From assembly GCA_029555925.1 (NCBI GenBank), contig JAKPQU010000096.1, positions 1-17,514 of the forward strand: a stretch of DNA of 17,514 bases, in the 5' to 3' direction. The position numbers and the translations under genes are program-made. The notes below the pieces were generated by a model. That model was not told the origin of the DNA and did not search any database. It worked only from the letters and a program-made list of their open reading frames with translations. Numbering within the stretch: the first letter of the stretch is position 1; each line of letters opens with the position of its first letter. This DNA comes from Bacillota bacterium (lineage in GTDB: Bacteria; Eremiobacterota; SpSt-956; JAKJGF01). Positions 7,901 to 14,903 of the stretch are shown here, piece after piece.

Positions 7901-8269
7901 TTGATTACACCAGTAGCCAGAAACAGAGAGAGAGAAAAAAGGCATCTCAGAATAAGAAAAAAAGTTTTTGGAACAACCGAACGTCCCAGGCTCTGTGTTT
8001 TCAGAAGTCTGAATAATATATATGCCCAGATTATAGATGATGTTAAAGGAGTTACTCTTGTAGCAGCATCTTCAATGGATAAAGATATTAAAGGACAGAT
8101 TGAAAATAAGGGTAAACAGGAAGTTGCAAAACTGGTTGGAAATATGGTTGCCAGAAGAGCTCTTGAGAAGAACATTACAAAAGTGGTCTTCGATAGAGCA
8201 GGTTATAAATATCATGGTAGAATTAAGAATTTAGGTGACGGTGCAAGAGAACAGGGACTTGTTTTCTAG
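7901..8269 (+). CDS. rplR: 50S ribosomal protein L18 (uL18)
   Basis: L18 binds 5S rRNA together with L5. The 122-aa product has the basic N-terminus ([24 protein letters not shown]), the [15 protein letters not shown] strand pair and the C-terminal signature [26 protein letters not shown]. The start is TTG at 7901, after SD GAGAGGAG with about 10 nt spacing. Normal length and position. Confidence 0.96.
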   Translation: MITPVARNREREKRHLRIRKKVFGTTERPRLCVFRSLNNIYAQIIDDVKGVTLVAASSMDKDIKGQIENKGKQEVAKLVGNMVARRALEKNITKVVFDRAGYKYHGRIKNLGDGAREQGLVF

Positions 8270-8284
8270 TACTGATTTTTTCAG

Positions 8285-8316
8285 AAAGGAGGATGGGTTA
8301 ACCAGAATCTGTCATT
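8285..8316 (+). promoter_or_regulatory. Long SD-to-start spacer of rpsE
   Basis: The SD AAAGGAGGA (8285-8293) is 24 nt from the rpsE ATG at 8317, counted from GGAGG. Unlike rpsS, rplP, rpsN and rplO, only weak local pairing is visible here (TGG/CCA around GTTAA at 8294-8304) and CAGGTA is absent. A minimal ATG-GGT-TAA reading frame abuts the SD. I list it as a long-spacer start without a clear hairpin. Confidence 0.35.
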
Positions 8317-8835
8317 ATGAATGATAAGAAAAAATTTGACAATATAAAAGAAGAAGGCGAATTTACAGAAAACGTTATAAGAGTTAGCAGGGTATCTAAA
8401 GTTGTTAAAGGTGGAAAGAGATTTAACTTTAGTGCTTTAGTGGCAGTAGGTAATGGTAAAGGTAGAGTCGGACTCGGCCTTGGAAAAGCTTCCGGTGTTC
8501 CTGAAGCAATCAGAAAAGCTGTGGAGGATGCCAAGAAGAATATGGTTGATGTTCCGATAGTACACGGTACTATTCCTCATGAAGTTCAGGCCAAATTCAG
8601 CGCAGGTGTGGTATTATTGAAACCTGCCGGACCCGGTACCGGTGTTATAGCAGGAGGTGCAGTAAGAGCACTTGTTGAACTGGCAGGTATAAATAACATA
8701 TTAACAAAATCTCTCGGTTCTTCCAATGCACTTAATATGGCGAAAGCTACTATTAAATGTCTGGAACTTTTGAAACTCAATAGCAGTATATCAAAGCTCA
8801 GGGGAAGAACAGGGGAAGAACAATCTCAAAATTAA
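8317..8835 (+). CDS. rpsE: 30S ribosomal protein S5 (uS5)
   Basis: S5 acts in decoding fidelity and, with S3 and S4, in mRNA entry. The 172-aa product has [49 protein letters not shown] (double-stranded-RNA-binding N-domain and loop 2) and the C-terminal [37 protein letters not shown]. The start MNDKKKFDN is chosen because no earlier in-frame start fits the SD. rpmD (L30), which normally follows, is absent: only 60 nt separate this gene from rplO. Confidence 0.97.
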   Translation: MNDKKKFDNIKEEGEFTENVIRVSRVSKVVKGGKRFNFSALVAVGNGKGRVGLGLGKASGVPEAIRKAVEDAKKNMVDVPIVHGTIPHEVQAKFSAGVVLLKPAGPGTGVIAGGAVRALVELAGINNILTKSLGSSNALNMAKATIKCLELLKLNSSISKLRGRTGEEQSQN

Positions 8836-8847
8836 ATAAATTAATGT

Positions 8848-8895
8848 AAAGGAGGGCTGGCAGGACAGCCAGATATCTGGTTGTCTGCAGGTATT
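8848..8895 (+). promoter_or_regulatory. Distant SD plus large hairpin in front of rplO
   Basis: SD AAAGGAGGG (8848-8856) is 40 nt from ATG 8896. The intervening 35 nt fold onto themselves: core stem GACAGCCAG (8864-8872) with CTGGTTGTC (8877-8885), one G-U pair, loop ATAT. The core can be extended past a bulged G by GCA (8860-8862)/TGC (8886-8888) and outer pairs to 8857 and 8891. The outer 3' arm ends CAGG followed by TATT-ATG. If folded completely, the SD would be about 5 nt from ATG. An alternative short stem CTGGC (8857-8861)/GCCAG (8868-8872) is also possible. Confidence 0.65.
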
Positions 8896-9357
8896 ATGAA
8901 ATTGAATGATCTTCGACCAGCTGAAGGTTCCACAAAGAAAAGTAAAAGAAGAGGTCGTGGTCATGGTAGTGGACTGGTTAAGACTGCTGGCCGTGGAAGT
9001 AAAGGACAGAGATCTCGTTCCGGTGGAACAAAGGGTGCTCAGTTTGAAGGTGGACAGACTCCATGGTATCGTAGACTGCCTCATTTAAGAGGTATTTCGA
9101 ATCGTAGCCGTAATATAGCTATTTTCCGCAAGGAATATGAGATAGTCAATGTCACCAGTTTAAATGACTTCCCTGAAAATACTGTAATTACTCCGGAATT
9201 ATTAATTGATAACGGTTTAATAAAGAAGAATTATTTTGGAGTTAAAATACTCGGTGAGGGCGAATTGAAAAAGGCTCTGACTGTAAAAGCTCATAAATTT
9301 TCCAAGTCTGCTCTTGAGAAAATAGGTGCTGTAGGTGGGAAAGCAGAGGTGATATAG
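8896..9357 (+). CDS. rplO: 50S ribosomal protein L15 (uL15)
   Basis: L15 is a late-assembly large-subunit protein. The 153-aa product has the glycine/arginine-rich N-terminus ([27 protein letters not shown]), [20 protein letters not shown] and a C-terminal domain ending GGKAEVI. ATG 8896 is preferred because L15 starts [12 protein letters not shown]; an in-frame TTG at 8881 lies within the hairpin leader and would add five residues. It is followed by secY without a gap. Confidence 0.95.
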   Translation: MKLNDLRPAEGSTKKSKRRGRGHGSGLVKTAGRGSKGQRSRSGGTKGAQFEGGQTPWYRRLPHLRGISNRSRNIAIFRKEYEIVNVTSLNDFPENTVITPELLIDNGLIKKNYFGVKILGEGELKKALTVKAHKFSKSALEKIGAVGGKAEVI

Positions 9358-10671
9358 TTGCTAGCGGCTTTAATCAGTGCTTTCAAAATCCCTGATATAA
9401 GAAAAAGGATATTATTCGTTTTCGCAGGGTTTGCCGTTTTTATATTCACTGTTCATGTAACGGTTCCCGGCGTTAACCGTCAACTGTGGGAACAGCTTTT
9501 AAGTACCGGCGGTCTTGGCGGTTTTCTCGGGATGTTTACAGGCGGAGCTTTGAATAAATTCTCCATCTGTGCTATGGGAATAACTCCTTACATCAATGCA
9601 TCTATTATAATGCAATTGCTTACCATTGTTATTCCCCAGTTAGAGAAGATGGCAAAAGAAGAGGGAGAAGCAGGACGTAAAAAGATATCACAGTATACCA
9701 GATATTTAACTGTAGTCCTGGCTTTTGTTCAGGCAACAACTATGACACTGGGACTTGCTAAATATAGAAGCAATGAGGGACAGCATATTTTTTCCATTCT
9801 GGATAATAATCTTCCCTCTTACGAATATGCTCTTTACTGTGCTTTAGTTGTTGTATCCCTTACGGCAGGAACAGCTTTTCTTATGTGGCTAGGAGAACAG
9901 ATGAGCGATAAAGGTATAGGTAACGGAGTTTCAATGCTTATATTTATCGGTATAGTACTTCGTCTGCCCCATAATGTACTGGATACATTCAAAATAATCA
10001 ATGCCGGTGAAGTAAGCGGCCTCAGACTTATTGCCTTTGTCGTTATTACGATAGGCTTAATAGCAGGTATTATCCTTATACATCAGGGACAGCGCAGAGT
10101 ACCTGTTCAATATGCTAAAAGAGTTGTAGGAAGAAAAATGATGGGCGGTCAGAGTACTTATATACCTATAAGAGTAAACAATGCCGGTGTTATATCTATA
10201 ATTTTCGCCATATCAATTCTTTATTTCCCTATGACTATTATGGGATTTTTCCAGGGAAGAGGAAACTGGATTATTGATAACTTTATATACTGGTTTCATC
10301 CCAGGTCCCTTCTCTATAATCTCTCATACTTTTTGCTTGTAGTATTTTTCACCTATTTTTATGCAGCAGTTACATTTAATATTATGGATATAGCCGATAA
10401 TATGAAAAAATACGGAGGATTTATTCCAGGTATAAGGCCAGGACCTAAAACAGCCCAGTATCTTGAGAAAATCCTCAGCAGACTGACTTTCGTATCTGCT
10501 ATGTTTCTTGGTCTTATAGCAGTATTGCCTACATATATACTGGAATTGACCAAGATAAGCTGGCAGCTTGGAAGTACGTCTCTTTTGATCATAGTGGGCG
10601 TAGCTCTTGAGTTTATGCAGCAGGTAGAAGCACGGCTTGTTATGAGACATTACCAGGGATTTATGAAATAG
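9358..10671 (+). CDS. secY: Preprotein translocase channel subunit SecY
   Basis: SecY forms the protein-conducting channel in the cytoplasmic membrane with SecE and SecG, working with SecA or the ribosome. The 437-aa product has ten predicted hydrophobic segments and family motifs such as FSICAMGITPYINASIIMQLL (TM2), the cytoplasmic loop IHQGQRRVPVQYAKR, and FIPGIRPGPKTAQYLEKILSRLTFVSA. The start is a TTG directly abutting the rplO stop, with AGAGGTG as SD inside rplO. No truncation. Confidence 0.97.
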   Translation: MLAALISAFKIPDIRKRILFVFAGFAVFIFTVHVTVPGVNRQLWEQLLSTGGLGGFLGMFTGGALNKFSICAMGITPYINASIIMQLLTIVIPQLEKMAKEEGEAGRKKISQYTRYLTVVLAFVQATTMTLGLAKYRSNEGQHIFSILDNNLPSYEYALYCALVVVSLTAGTAFLMWLGEQMSDKGIGNGVSMLIFIGIVLRLPHNVLDTFKIINAGEVSGLRLIAFVVITIGLIAGIILIHQGQRRVPVQYAKRVVGRKMMGGQSTYIPIRVNNAGVISIIFAISILYFPMTIMGFFQGRGNWIIDNFIYWFHPRSLLYNLSYFLLVVFFTYFYAAVTFNIMDIADNMKKYGGFIPGIRPGPKTAQYLEKILSRLTFVSAMFLGLIAVLPTYILELTKISWQLGSTSLLIIVGVALEFMQQVEARLVMRHYQGFMK

Positions 10672-10683
10672 AGGGGTGGCAAA

Positions 10684-11331
10684 ATGAAACTGATTTTTTT
10701 AGGACCCCCCGGTTCGGGGAAAGGAACACAGGCTAAAACTGTAGCAGGACATTTCGGTATTCCCCATATATCTACAGGTGATATGCTCAGAGAAGCAGTC
10801 TCACGGGAAACACCTGCAGGTCTTAAAGCAAAAGAGTATATGGGTAAAGGTTCTCTTGTGCCTGATGAAATCATAAATGCCATACTGTTAGAAAGAATTG
10901 AAAGACAGGATTGTCTCGGCGGGTTTCTTCTAGACGGGTTTCCAAGGAATTTATCTCAGGCGGAATTATTATCGAAAAAGCTTGAAGAATTAAATATTTC
11001 TCTGTCGGCAGTGATAGAAATAGAAGCTACCTTTGACTCTATTGCAAAGAGAATCTGCGGCAGAAGAAGTTGTCCGAACTGCGGGGCCAGCTATCATATA
11101 GAATACAGCCCCCCTGATAAAGAAGACATCTGTAATCAGTGCGGGAAATTACTTGTTCGCAGAGCCGATGATACACAGGAAGTTGTCCGGTTAAGATATA
11201 CTGAATATCTTGAAAAAACCAGACCTTTGACTGATTATTACAGGAATAAAGGTATTCTTCATTCTGTTAATGGAGAACTTCCTATAGAGGAAGTTTATAG
11301 AACTATAATAGCCCTGGTTGAGAAGTTATGA
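10684..11331 (+). CDS. adk: Adenylate kinase, zinc-lid long form
   Basis: It interconverts ATP + AMP and 2 ADP in the cytoplasm. The 215-aa product has the P-loop GPPGSGKGT (residues 7-15), the AMP-binding STGDMLREAV, LDGFPRNLSQA, and a long LID domain with four cysteines (130, 133, 150, 153 in CPNC and CNQC), the structural zinc site common in Gram-positive and deep-branching bacteria. SD GGGGTGG precedes ATG. The stop overlaps the map start (ATGA). Confidence 0.97.
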   Translation: MKLIFLGPPGSGKGTQAKTVAGHFGIPHISTGDMLREAVSRETPAGLKAKEYMGKGSLVPDEIINAILLERIERQDCLGGFLLDGFPRNLSQAELLSKKLEELNISLSAVIEIEATFDSIAKRICGRRSCPNCGASYHIEYSPPDKEDICNQCGKLLVRRADDTQEVVRLRYTEYLEKTRPLTDYYRNKGILHSVNGELPIEEVYRTIIALVEKL

Positions 11332-12095
11332 ATATTATTCTTAAGACTGATAAAGAAATAGAAATAATGAAGGAAGCAGGCAGAATTGCCGCTATAATAA
11401 GGGATAAACTGGCAGATATGGTTGAGCCAGGGATTACGACAAGGTATCTGGATAAAAAAGCTGAAAATCTTATGAAGGATTTCGGTGTAAAAGCTTCCTT
11501 TAAGGGTTATAGAGGGTTCCCTGCCCATATAACTGTATCTGTCAATGAAGAAGTTGTTCATGGTATTCCTAAAAGAAGGAAAATAAAGCAGGGTGAAATA
11601 GTAAGTATTGATTTAGCTGTTATATATAAAGGATATCACGGAGATACTGCCATAACAGTACCTGTAGGTAAGATCCCTGATGCCTGGCGAAAGTTGCTGG
11701 ATGTTACAGAGGAGTCTCTCTTTAAAGGTATTGAACAGGCAAGACCTGGAAATCATTTGAGAGATATTTCCCGTGCCATAGAAACTTATGTTACAGATCA
11801 GGGCTTTTCTGTAGTTAGGGAACTTGTAGGACATGGCATAGGTAAAGATATGCATGAAGCACCTCAGGTTCCCAATTACATATCCTATGATTATAATGTT
11901 CCATTAAAATCCGGTATGGTTCTGGCCATAGAACCTATGATAAATATGGGTACTGCAGATGTAGTATGGCTGTCTGATAAATGGACTGTTGTTACTAAAG
12001 ATCGGAAACCTTCTGCTCATTTTGAACATACAGTAGCTATTACCGGTAATGGACCTTTAATCTTGACAAAGTACGAAGGAGGAAGTAAATTATGA
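11328..12095 (+). CDS. map: Type I methionine aminopeptidase
   Basis: It removes the initiator methionine from nascent proteins, using a dinuclear metal centre. The 255-aa product has all five metal ligands in place: Asp95, Asp106, His169, Glu202 and Glu233, within [36 protein letters not shown] and HFEHTVAI; His79 of VVHGIP is the conserved substrate-side histidine. The start overlaps adk by 4 nt and the stop overlaps rpmJ by 4 nt. infA, which often follows map, is missing. Confidence 0.97.
   Translation: MNIILKTDKEIEIMKEAGRIAAIIRDKLADMVEPGITTRYLDKKAENLMKDFGVKASFKGYRGFPAHITVSVNEEVVHGIPKRRKIKQGEIVSIDLAVIYKGYHGDTAITVPVGKIPDAWRKLLDVTEESLFKGIEQARPGNHLRDISRAIETYVTDQGFSVVRELVGHGIGKDMHEAPQVPNYISYDYNVPLKSGMVLAIEPMINMGTADVVWLSDKWTVVTKDRKPSAHFEHTVAITGNGPLILTKYEGGSKL
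12063..12091 (+). promoter_or_regulatory. Possible sigma-70-type promoter at the map/rpmJ junction
   Basis: A perfect -35 hexamer TTGACA (12063-12068) is followed after 17 nt by TAAATT (12086-12091), a 4-of-6 match to TATAAT. Transcription would begin near 12098 inside rpmJ and serve rpsM and downstream alpha-operon genes. Both boxes overlap map codons and the rpmJ SD, so a chance match is quite possible. Confidence 0.25.
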
Positions 12096-12205
12096 AGGTA
12101 AAGCCATCAGTAAAACCAAGATGTGAGAAATGTAAGATTATTCTTAGAAAAGGCAGAGTAAGGGTTATATGTGAAAACCCAAAACATAAACAGGTTCAGG
12201 GGTGA
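12092..12205 (+). CDS. rpmJ: 50S ribosomal protein L36, zinc type (bL36)
   Basis: L36 is the smallest large-subunit protein, stabilising 23S rRNA structure. The gene encodes 37 residues: [29 protein letters not shown], closely matching the family. The zinc ligands Cys11, Cys14, Cys27 and His32 are all present, so it is the zinc-containing form. The ATG overlaps the map stop (12092-12095) and has SD GAAGGAGGA at 12075-12083. The stop is TGA, followed by heptamer repeats. Confidence 0.96.
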   Translation: MKVKPSVKPRCEKCKIILRKGRVRVICENPKHKQVQG

Positions 12206-12207
12206 TT

Positions 12208-12242
12208 TCAGTGAGCAGTGAACAGTGAGTAGTGACCAGTAA
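12208..12242 (+). repeat. Heptamer repeat tract, NNAGTGA family (after rpmJ)
   Basis: Five in-phase 7-nt units: TCAGTGA, GCAGTGA, ACAGTGA, GTAGTGA, CCAGTAA. The first four differ from the tract at 2896-2923 by only two bases in 28, so the two loci share a common origin or are homogenised. The first four units contain TGA; the fifth contains TAA. Confidence 0.9.
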
Positions 12243-12247
12243 ATTAG

Positions 12248-12298
12248 AGAACTGAGAACTGAAAGCTGAAAACTGAAATCTGAAAAAACTGAAAACTG
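12248..12298 (+). repeat. Heptamer repeat tract, (A/N)AACTGA family
   Basis: Two AGAACTG units, then AAAGCTG, AAAACTG and AAATCTG, one 9-nt variant (AAAAAACTG), and AAAACTG. The 7-nt period holds except for one 2-nt A-run expansion. The junction of neighbouring units reads CTGA, giving TGA once per unit. Confidence 0.85.
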
Positions 12299-12316
12299 AG
12301 AATTTAAAAGTGAAAA

Positions 12317-12351
12317 CCGGTAACTGGTAACTGGTAACTGGTAACTGAAAA
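12317..12351 (+). repeat. Heptamer repeat tract, CTGGTAA family (before rpsM)
   Basis: CCGGTAA, then three perfect CTGGTAA units, then CTGAAAA, leading directly into the rpsM SD AAAGGAG at 12354-12360. As before rpsS, the most perfect copies lie nearest the downstream gene. Each CTGGTAA contains TAA. Confidence 0.92.
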
Positions 12352-12372
12352 AGAAAGGAGTATTAACCATAT

Positions 12373-12747
12373 ATGGCAAGAATAGCAGGTGTGGATTTAC
12401 CCAGAGATAAAAGGGTTGAAATTGCACTGACTTATATTTACGGAGTAGGTCATACTACTAGTAAGAAAATTCTTGAACAGGCCAGAGTGAGTCCTGACAT
12501 CAGAGTAAAGAATTTAAGTGAAGAAGAAGTCAGCAGAATACGTAATATACTGGAAAAGAACTATAAAGTAGAAGGAGATCTCAGGAGAGAAGTTTCCCAG
12601 AGTATAAAACGTTTGATTGAAATAGGATGCTATCGCGGCATAAGACATTCGAGAGGTCTTCCTCTGAGAGGGCAGCGTACAAAGACCAATTCCAGAACAA
12701 GAAAAGGTCCCAGAAGAACTGTCGGAGTAAAGAGGAAAAAAGTTTAA
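12373..12747 (+). CDS. rpsM: 30S ribosomal protein S13 (uS13)
   Basis: S13 is a head protein that contacts P-site tRNA and forms inter-subunit bridges. The 124-aa product has [25 protein letters not shown], a helix-hairpin-helix region, and the C-terminal signature [34 protein letters not shown] with a basic tail. ATG 12373 follows SD AAAGGAG at about 12 nt. It is separated from rpmJ by a 167-nt gap of heptamer arrays. Confidence 0.97.
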   Translation: MARIAGVDLPRDKRVEIALTYIYGVGHTTSKKILEQARVSPDIRVKNLSEEEVSRIRNILEKNYKVEGDLRREVSQSIKRLIEIGCYRGIRHSRGLPLRGQRTKTNSRTRKGPRRTVGVKRKKV

Positions 12748-12808
12748 CTTACACGATGTAAGACTTGAGTTAAATCAAGCTTCCCGTGTGTTAGTAAGTC
12801 AGAAGCTT
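12748..12808 (+). repeat. Clustered inverted repeats after rpsM
   Basis: Three potential stem-loops lie in succession: CTTACA (12748-12753)/TGTAAG (12757-12762) with a 3-nt loop; CTTGA (12764-12768)/TCAAG (12775-12779) with a 6-nt loop; and AAGCTTC (12777-12783)/GAAGCTT (12802-12808) with an 18-nt loop. The second and third share bases and cannot both form fully. No T-run follows, so this does not look like an intrinsic terminator. It could be an mRNA processing or regulatory element. Confidence 0.5.
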
Positions 12809-12829
12809 CGCGTCACGCGTCACGCGTCA
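12809..12829 (+). repeat. Heptamer repeat tract, CGCGTCA x3 (before rpsK)
   Basis: Three perfect tandem copies of CGCGTCA end 13 nt before the rpsK SD. It is GC-rich, unlike the surrounding AT-rich DNA, and is the only heptamer family in the window without a stop codon on the + strand (its complement contains TGA). Confidence 0.9.
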
Positions 12830-12858
12830 CGGTTAAATAGGAAGGAGATGGATAAAGT

Positions 12859-13248
12859 TTGGCAAGAGGTACCAGAAGAGCAAAGAAAAAAGAATTTAAA
12901 AATATAGTTAAAGGAGTAGCTCATATAAAATCTACCTTTAACAACACTATAGTAACTATTTCCGATACAAACGGATGTGTTATAGCATGGGCAAGTGCCG
13001 GTACATCAGGATTTAAAGGGTCGAAAAAGAGTACTCCCTTTGCAGCACAGTTAGCAGCAGAGGAAGTAGCCAGAAAATCTATGGAACATGGTCTGAAACA
13101 GGTAGAAGTATATGTAAAGGGCCCTGGTTCCGGAAGAGAAGCAGCTATCAGATCATTACAGGCTGCTGGACTGGAAATAAATCTTATTAAGGATGTAACA
13201 CCTATTCCTCATAACGGGTGTAGACCTCCTAAGAGAAGAAGAGTATAA
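12859..13248 (+). CDS. rpsK: 30S ribosomal protein S11 (uS11)
   Basis: S11 lies on the platform of the small subunit, near the Shine-Dalgarno helix and E site. The 129-aa product has [64 protein letters not shown] and the arginine-rich end [16 protein letters not shown]. The start is TTG 12859 with SD GAAGGAG about 11 nt upstream. Normal length. Confidence 0.97.
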   Translation: MARGTRRAKKKEFKNIVKGVAHIKSTFNNTIVTISDTNGCVIAWASAGTSGFKGSKKSTPFAAQLAAEEVARKSMEHGLKQVEVYVKGPGSGREAAIRSLQAAGLEINLIKDVTPIPHNGCRPPKRRRV

Positions 13249-13264
13249 TAAAGGAGATGATTTT

Positions 13265-13894
13265 GTGGCCAGATATACTGAAGCTGTTTGCAGAAAATGT
13301 AGACGTGAAGGAATGAAATTATTTCTTAAAGGACAGCGCTGTTATTCTCCAAAATGTGCCATTGAAAAAAGAAATATGATTCCCGGTCAGCACGGGCATA
13401 CCAAGAGAGGTAAGCTGTCAGATTACGGGGTTCAGCTCAGAGAAAAACAGAGACTACGAAGAATATACGGAGTTCTAGAAAAACAATTTGAAAATTATTA
13501 TGAAAGGGCTGCCAGGCAAAAAGGTGTTACAGGTGAAAACCTTATAAAACTTTTAGAAAGACGTCTGGATAATATCATATTCAGACTCGGTTATGCTTTA
13601 TCCAGGGCACAGGCCAGACAGCTTGTTACTCACAGGCATTTCAAGGTGAACGGACATATTGTAAATGTTCCTTCTTATCTTGCAAAGCCAGGAGATGAAA
13701 TAGAAGTAATAGAAAAAAGCAGAGATATGGTTCCTATAAAAGCAGCTCTTGAAGTCAGCAGTGAAAGGGTATTACCTTTATGGCTTCAGAGAGGTGAAGA
13801 TGTTTTTAAAAGTAAAATCATAGCAGAACCAACTCGTGAGAATATGGATATTCAGATAGATGACAGTCTGATAACTGAATACTATTCTCGTTAG
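13265..13894 (+). CDS. rpsD: 30S ribosomal protein S4, zinc type (uS4)
   Basis: S4 is a primary 16S rRNA binder, assembly nucleator and, in several bacteria, translational regulator of the alpha operon. The 209-aa product carries an N-terminal four-cysteine site (Cys9, Cys12, Cys26, Cys31), the zinc-binding form seen in many Gram-positives. The S4 RNA-binding domain follows around residues 99-160 (RLDNIIFRLGYALSRAQARQLVTHRHFKVNG). GTG start with SD AAAGGAG 8 nt upstream. Confidence 0.97.
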   Translation: MARYTEAVCRKCRREGMKLFLKGQRCYSPKCAIEKRNMIPGQHGHTKRGKLSDYGVQLREKQRLRRIYGVLEKQFENYYERAARQKGVTGENLIKLLERRLDNIIFRLGYALSRAQARQLVTHRHFKVNGHIVNVPSYLAKPGDEIEVIEKSRDMVPIKAALEVSSERVLPLWLQRGEDVFKSKIIAEPTRENMDIQIDDSLITEYYSR

Positions 13895-13902
13895 TTTAGT
13901 TG

Positions 13903-13943
13903 AAAGGCGGGTGTTAGGCCGATTTGCCCGGCAAAATAATATA
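13903..13943 (+). promoter_or_regulatory. Distant SD plus small hairpin in front of rpoA
   Basis: SD-like AAAGGCGG (13903-13910) is 33 nt from the rpoA ATG at 13944. A short hairpin is possible: GCCG (13918-13921)/CGGC (13929-13932), 7-nt loop. Alternatively CGGG (13908-13911) can pair with CCCG (13927-13930) and would mask the SD. The CAGGTA element of the other leaders is absent, so this case is weaker. Confidence 0.4.
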
Positions 13944-14885
13944 ATGCTAAAAATCGAGATACCAAGAGTGGAATGTGAAAAATTAACTCCTACATATGGA
14001 AAATTTGTTATAGAACCTTTAGAGAGAGGTTATGGCCATACTCTGGGTAACAGTATTACCAAATTAATGCTTTACTCCATTACAGGTGTGGCCGTGAAAT
14101 GGCTGAAGATTGAAGGTGTTAAACACCAGTTCTCTTCTATACCTGATGTTGTCGAAGACACTACAGAGGTAAGTTTAAACGTCAAGAGAATGGTATTTAA
14201 AACCGATTATACAGAACCATTTTTTATGTATCTGAATACGAATAAGCCGGGTGAAATTAAAGCCGGTGATTTTACTCCTTATCAGGATATAGATGTGGAA
14301 ATACTTAACCCTGATCTTCATATAGCTACTGTAAAAGGCGACAATTGCAAAGTATCTATGGAGATATGTGTGGAAAGAAGTAAAGGCTATTGTCCTGCAG
14401 AAGAGCATAAAAATACTCCAGATGAATATATACCGGTAGATAGTCTATATACCCCTATACGTAAAGTAGATTATTATGTTCAGGATACAAGGGTAGGTCA
14501 GATAACTGATTATGATAAACTTGTTATAGAGATAAATACAAACGGTGTGCTTACGCCTGATGAGGCCCTTGATATGAGTGCCCGTATGTTTCAGGATTAT
14601 CTAAACTATTTTATAGCTCTTTCTGATGATACCTTTGAAGGTATTATGAAACCTACAGTGCCGAAACTGGAAGATGAGATACTCAATAAAGATATTGAAG
14701 ATCTTAATTTTTCGGTCCGATCCTTTAATTGTCTGAGAAGATACGGCATAGTTTCCGTAGGTGATCTGATACAGAAAACTGAAGAAGAAATAATGAATTT
14801 ACGTAATTTTGGTAAAAAATCTCTTGATGAGATTAAATTGAAACTGGCAGAATACAATCTGGTATTAAAACAAACTGAAGATTAA
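13944..14885 (+). CDS. rpoA: DNA-directed RNA polymerase subunit alpha
   Basis: Alpha dimerises to scaffold beta and beta' and its C-terminal domain binds UP elements and activators. The product is 313 aa from ATG 13944 (MLKIEIPRVE); an in-frame GTG at 13911 would add 11 residues but lies on the SD. The N-terminal domain keeps PLERGYGHTLGN but then reads SITKLMLYSITG, so the pair matching E. coli Arg44-Arg45 is Thr39-Lys40. The C-terminal domain is intact, with VRSFNCL (Arg near 259, E. coli Arg265) and NFGKKSLDEIK. It sits between rpsD and rplQ as usual. Confidence 0.95.
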   Translation: MLKIEIPRVECEKLTPTYGKFVIEPLERGYGHTLGNSITKLMLYSITGVAVKWLKIEGVKHQFSSIPDVVEDTTEVSLNVKRMVFKTDYTEPFFMYLNTNKPGEIKAGDFTPYQDIDVEILNPDLHIATVKGDNCKVSMEICVERSKGYCPAEEHKNTPDEYIPVDSLYTPIRKVDYYVQDTRVGQITDYDKLVIEINTNGVLTPDEALDMSARMFQDYLNYFIALSDDTFEGIMKPTVPKLEDEILNKDIEDLNFSVRSFNCLRRYGIVSVGDLIQKTEEEIMNLRNFGKKSLDEIKLKLAEYNLVLKQTED

Positions 14886-14903
14886 TCGTTAAGGGGGATA
14901 ATT

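Noticed and set aside
9358..9360. Possible later ATG start for secY
   Set aside because: TTG gives the family-typical N-terminus before TM1 and has an SD; the next in-frame ATG would remove TM1.
12107..12427. - strand open frame of 106 codons opposite rpmJ and rpsM
   Set aside because: It covers the heptamer arrays and reads as low-complexity repeats; no SD, and it overlaps two real genes.
12748..12808. Intrinsic terminator after rpsM
   Set aside because: Stems are AT-rich and no T-run follows any of them; a terminator would separate essential genes without a clear new promoter.
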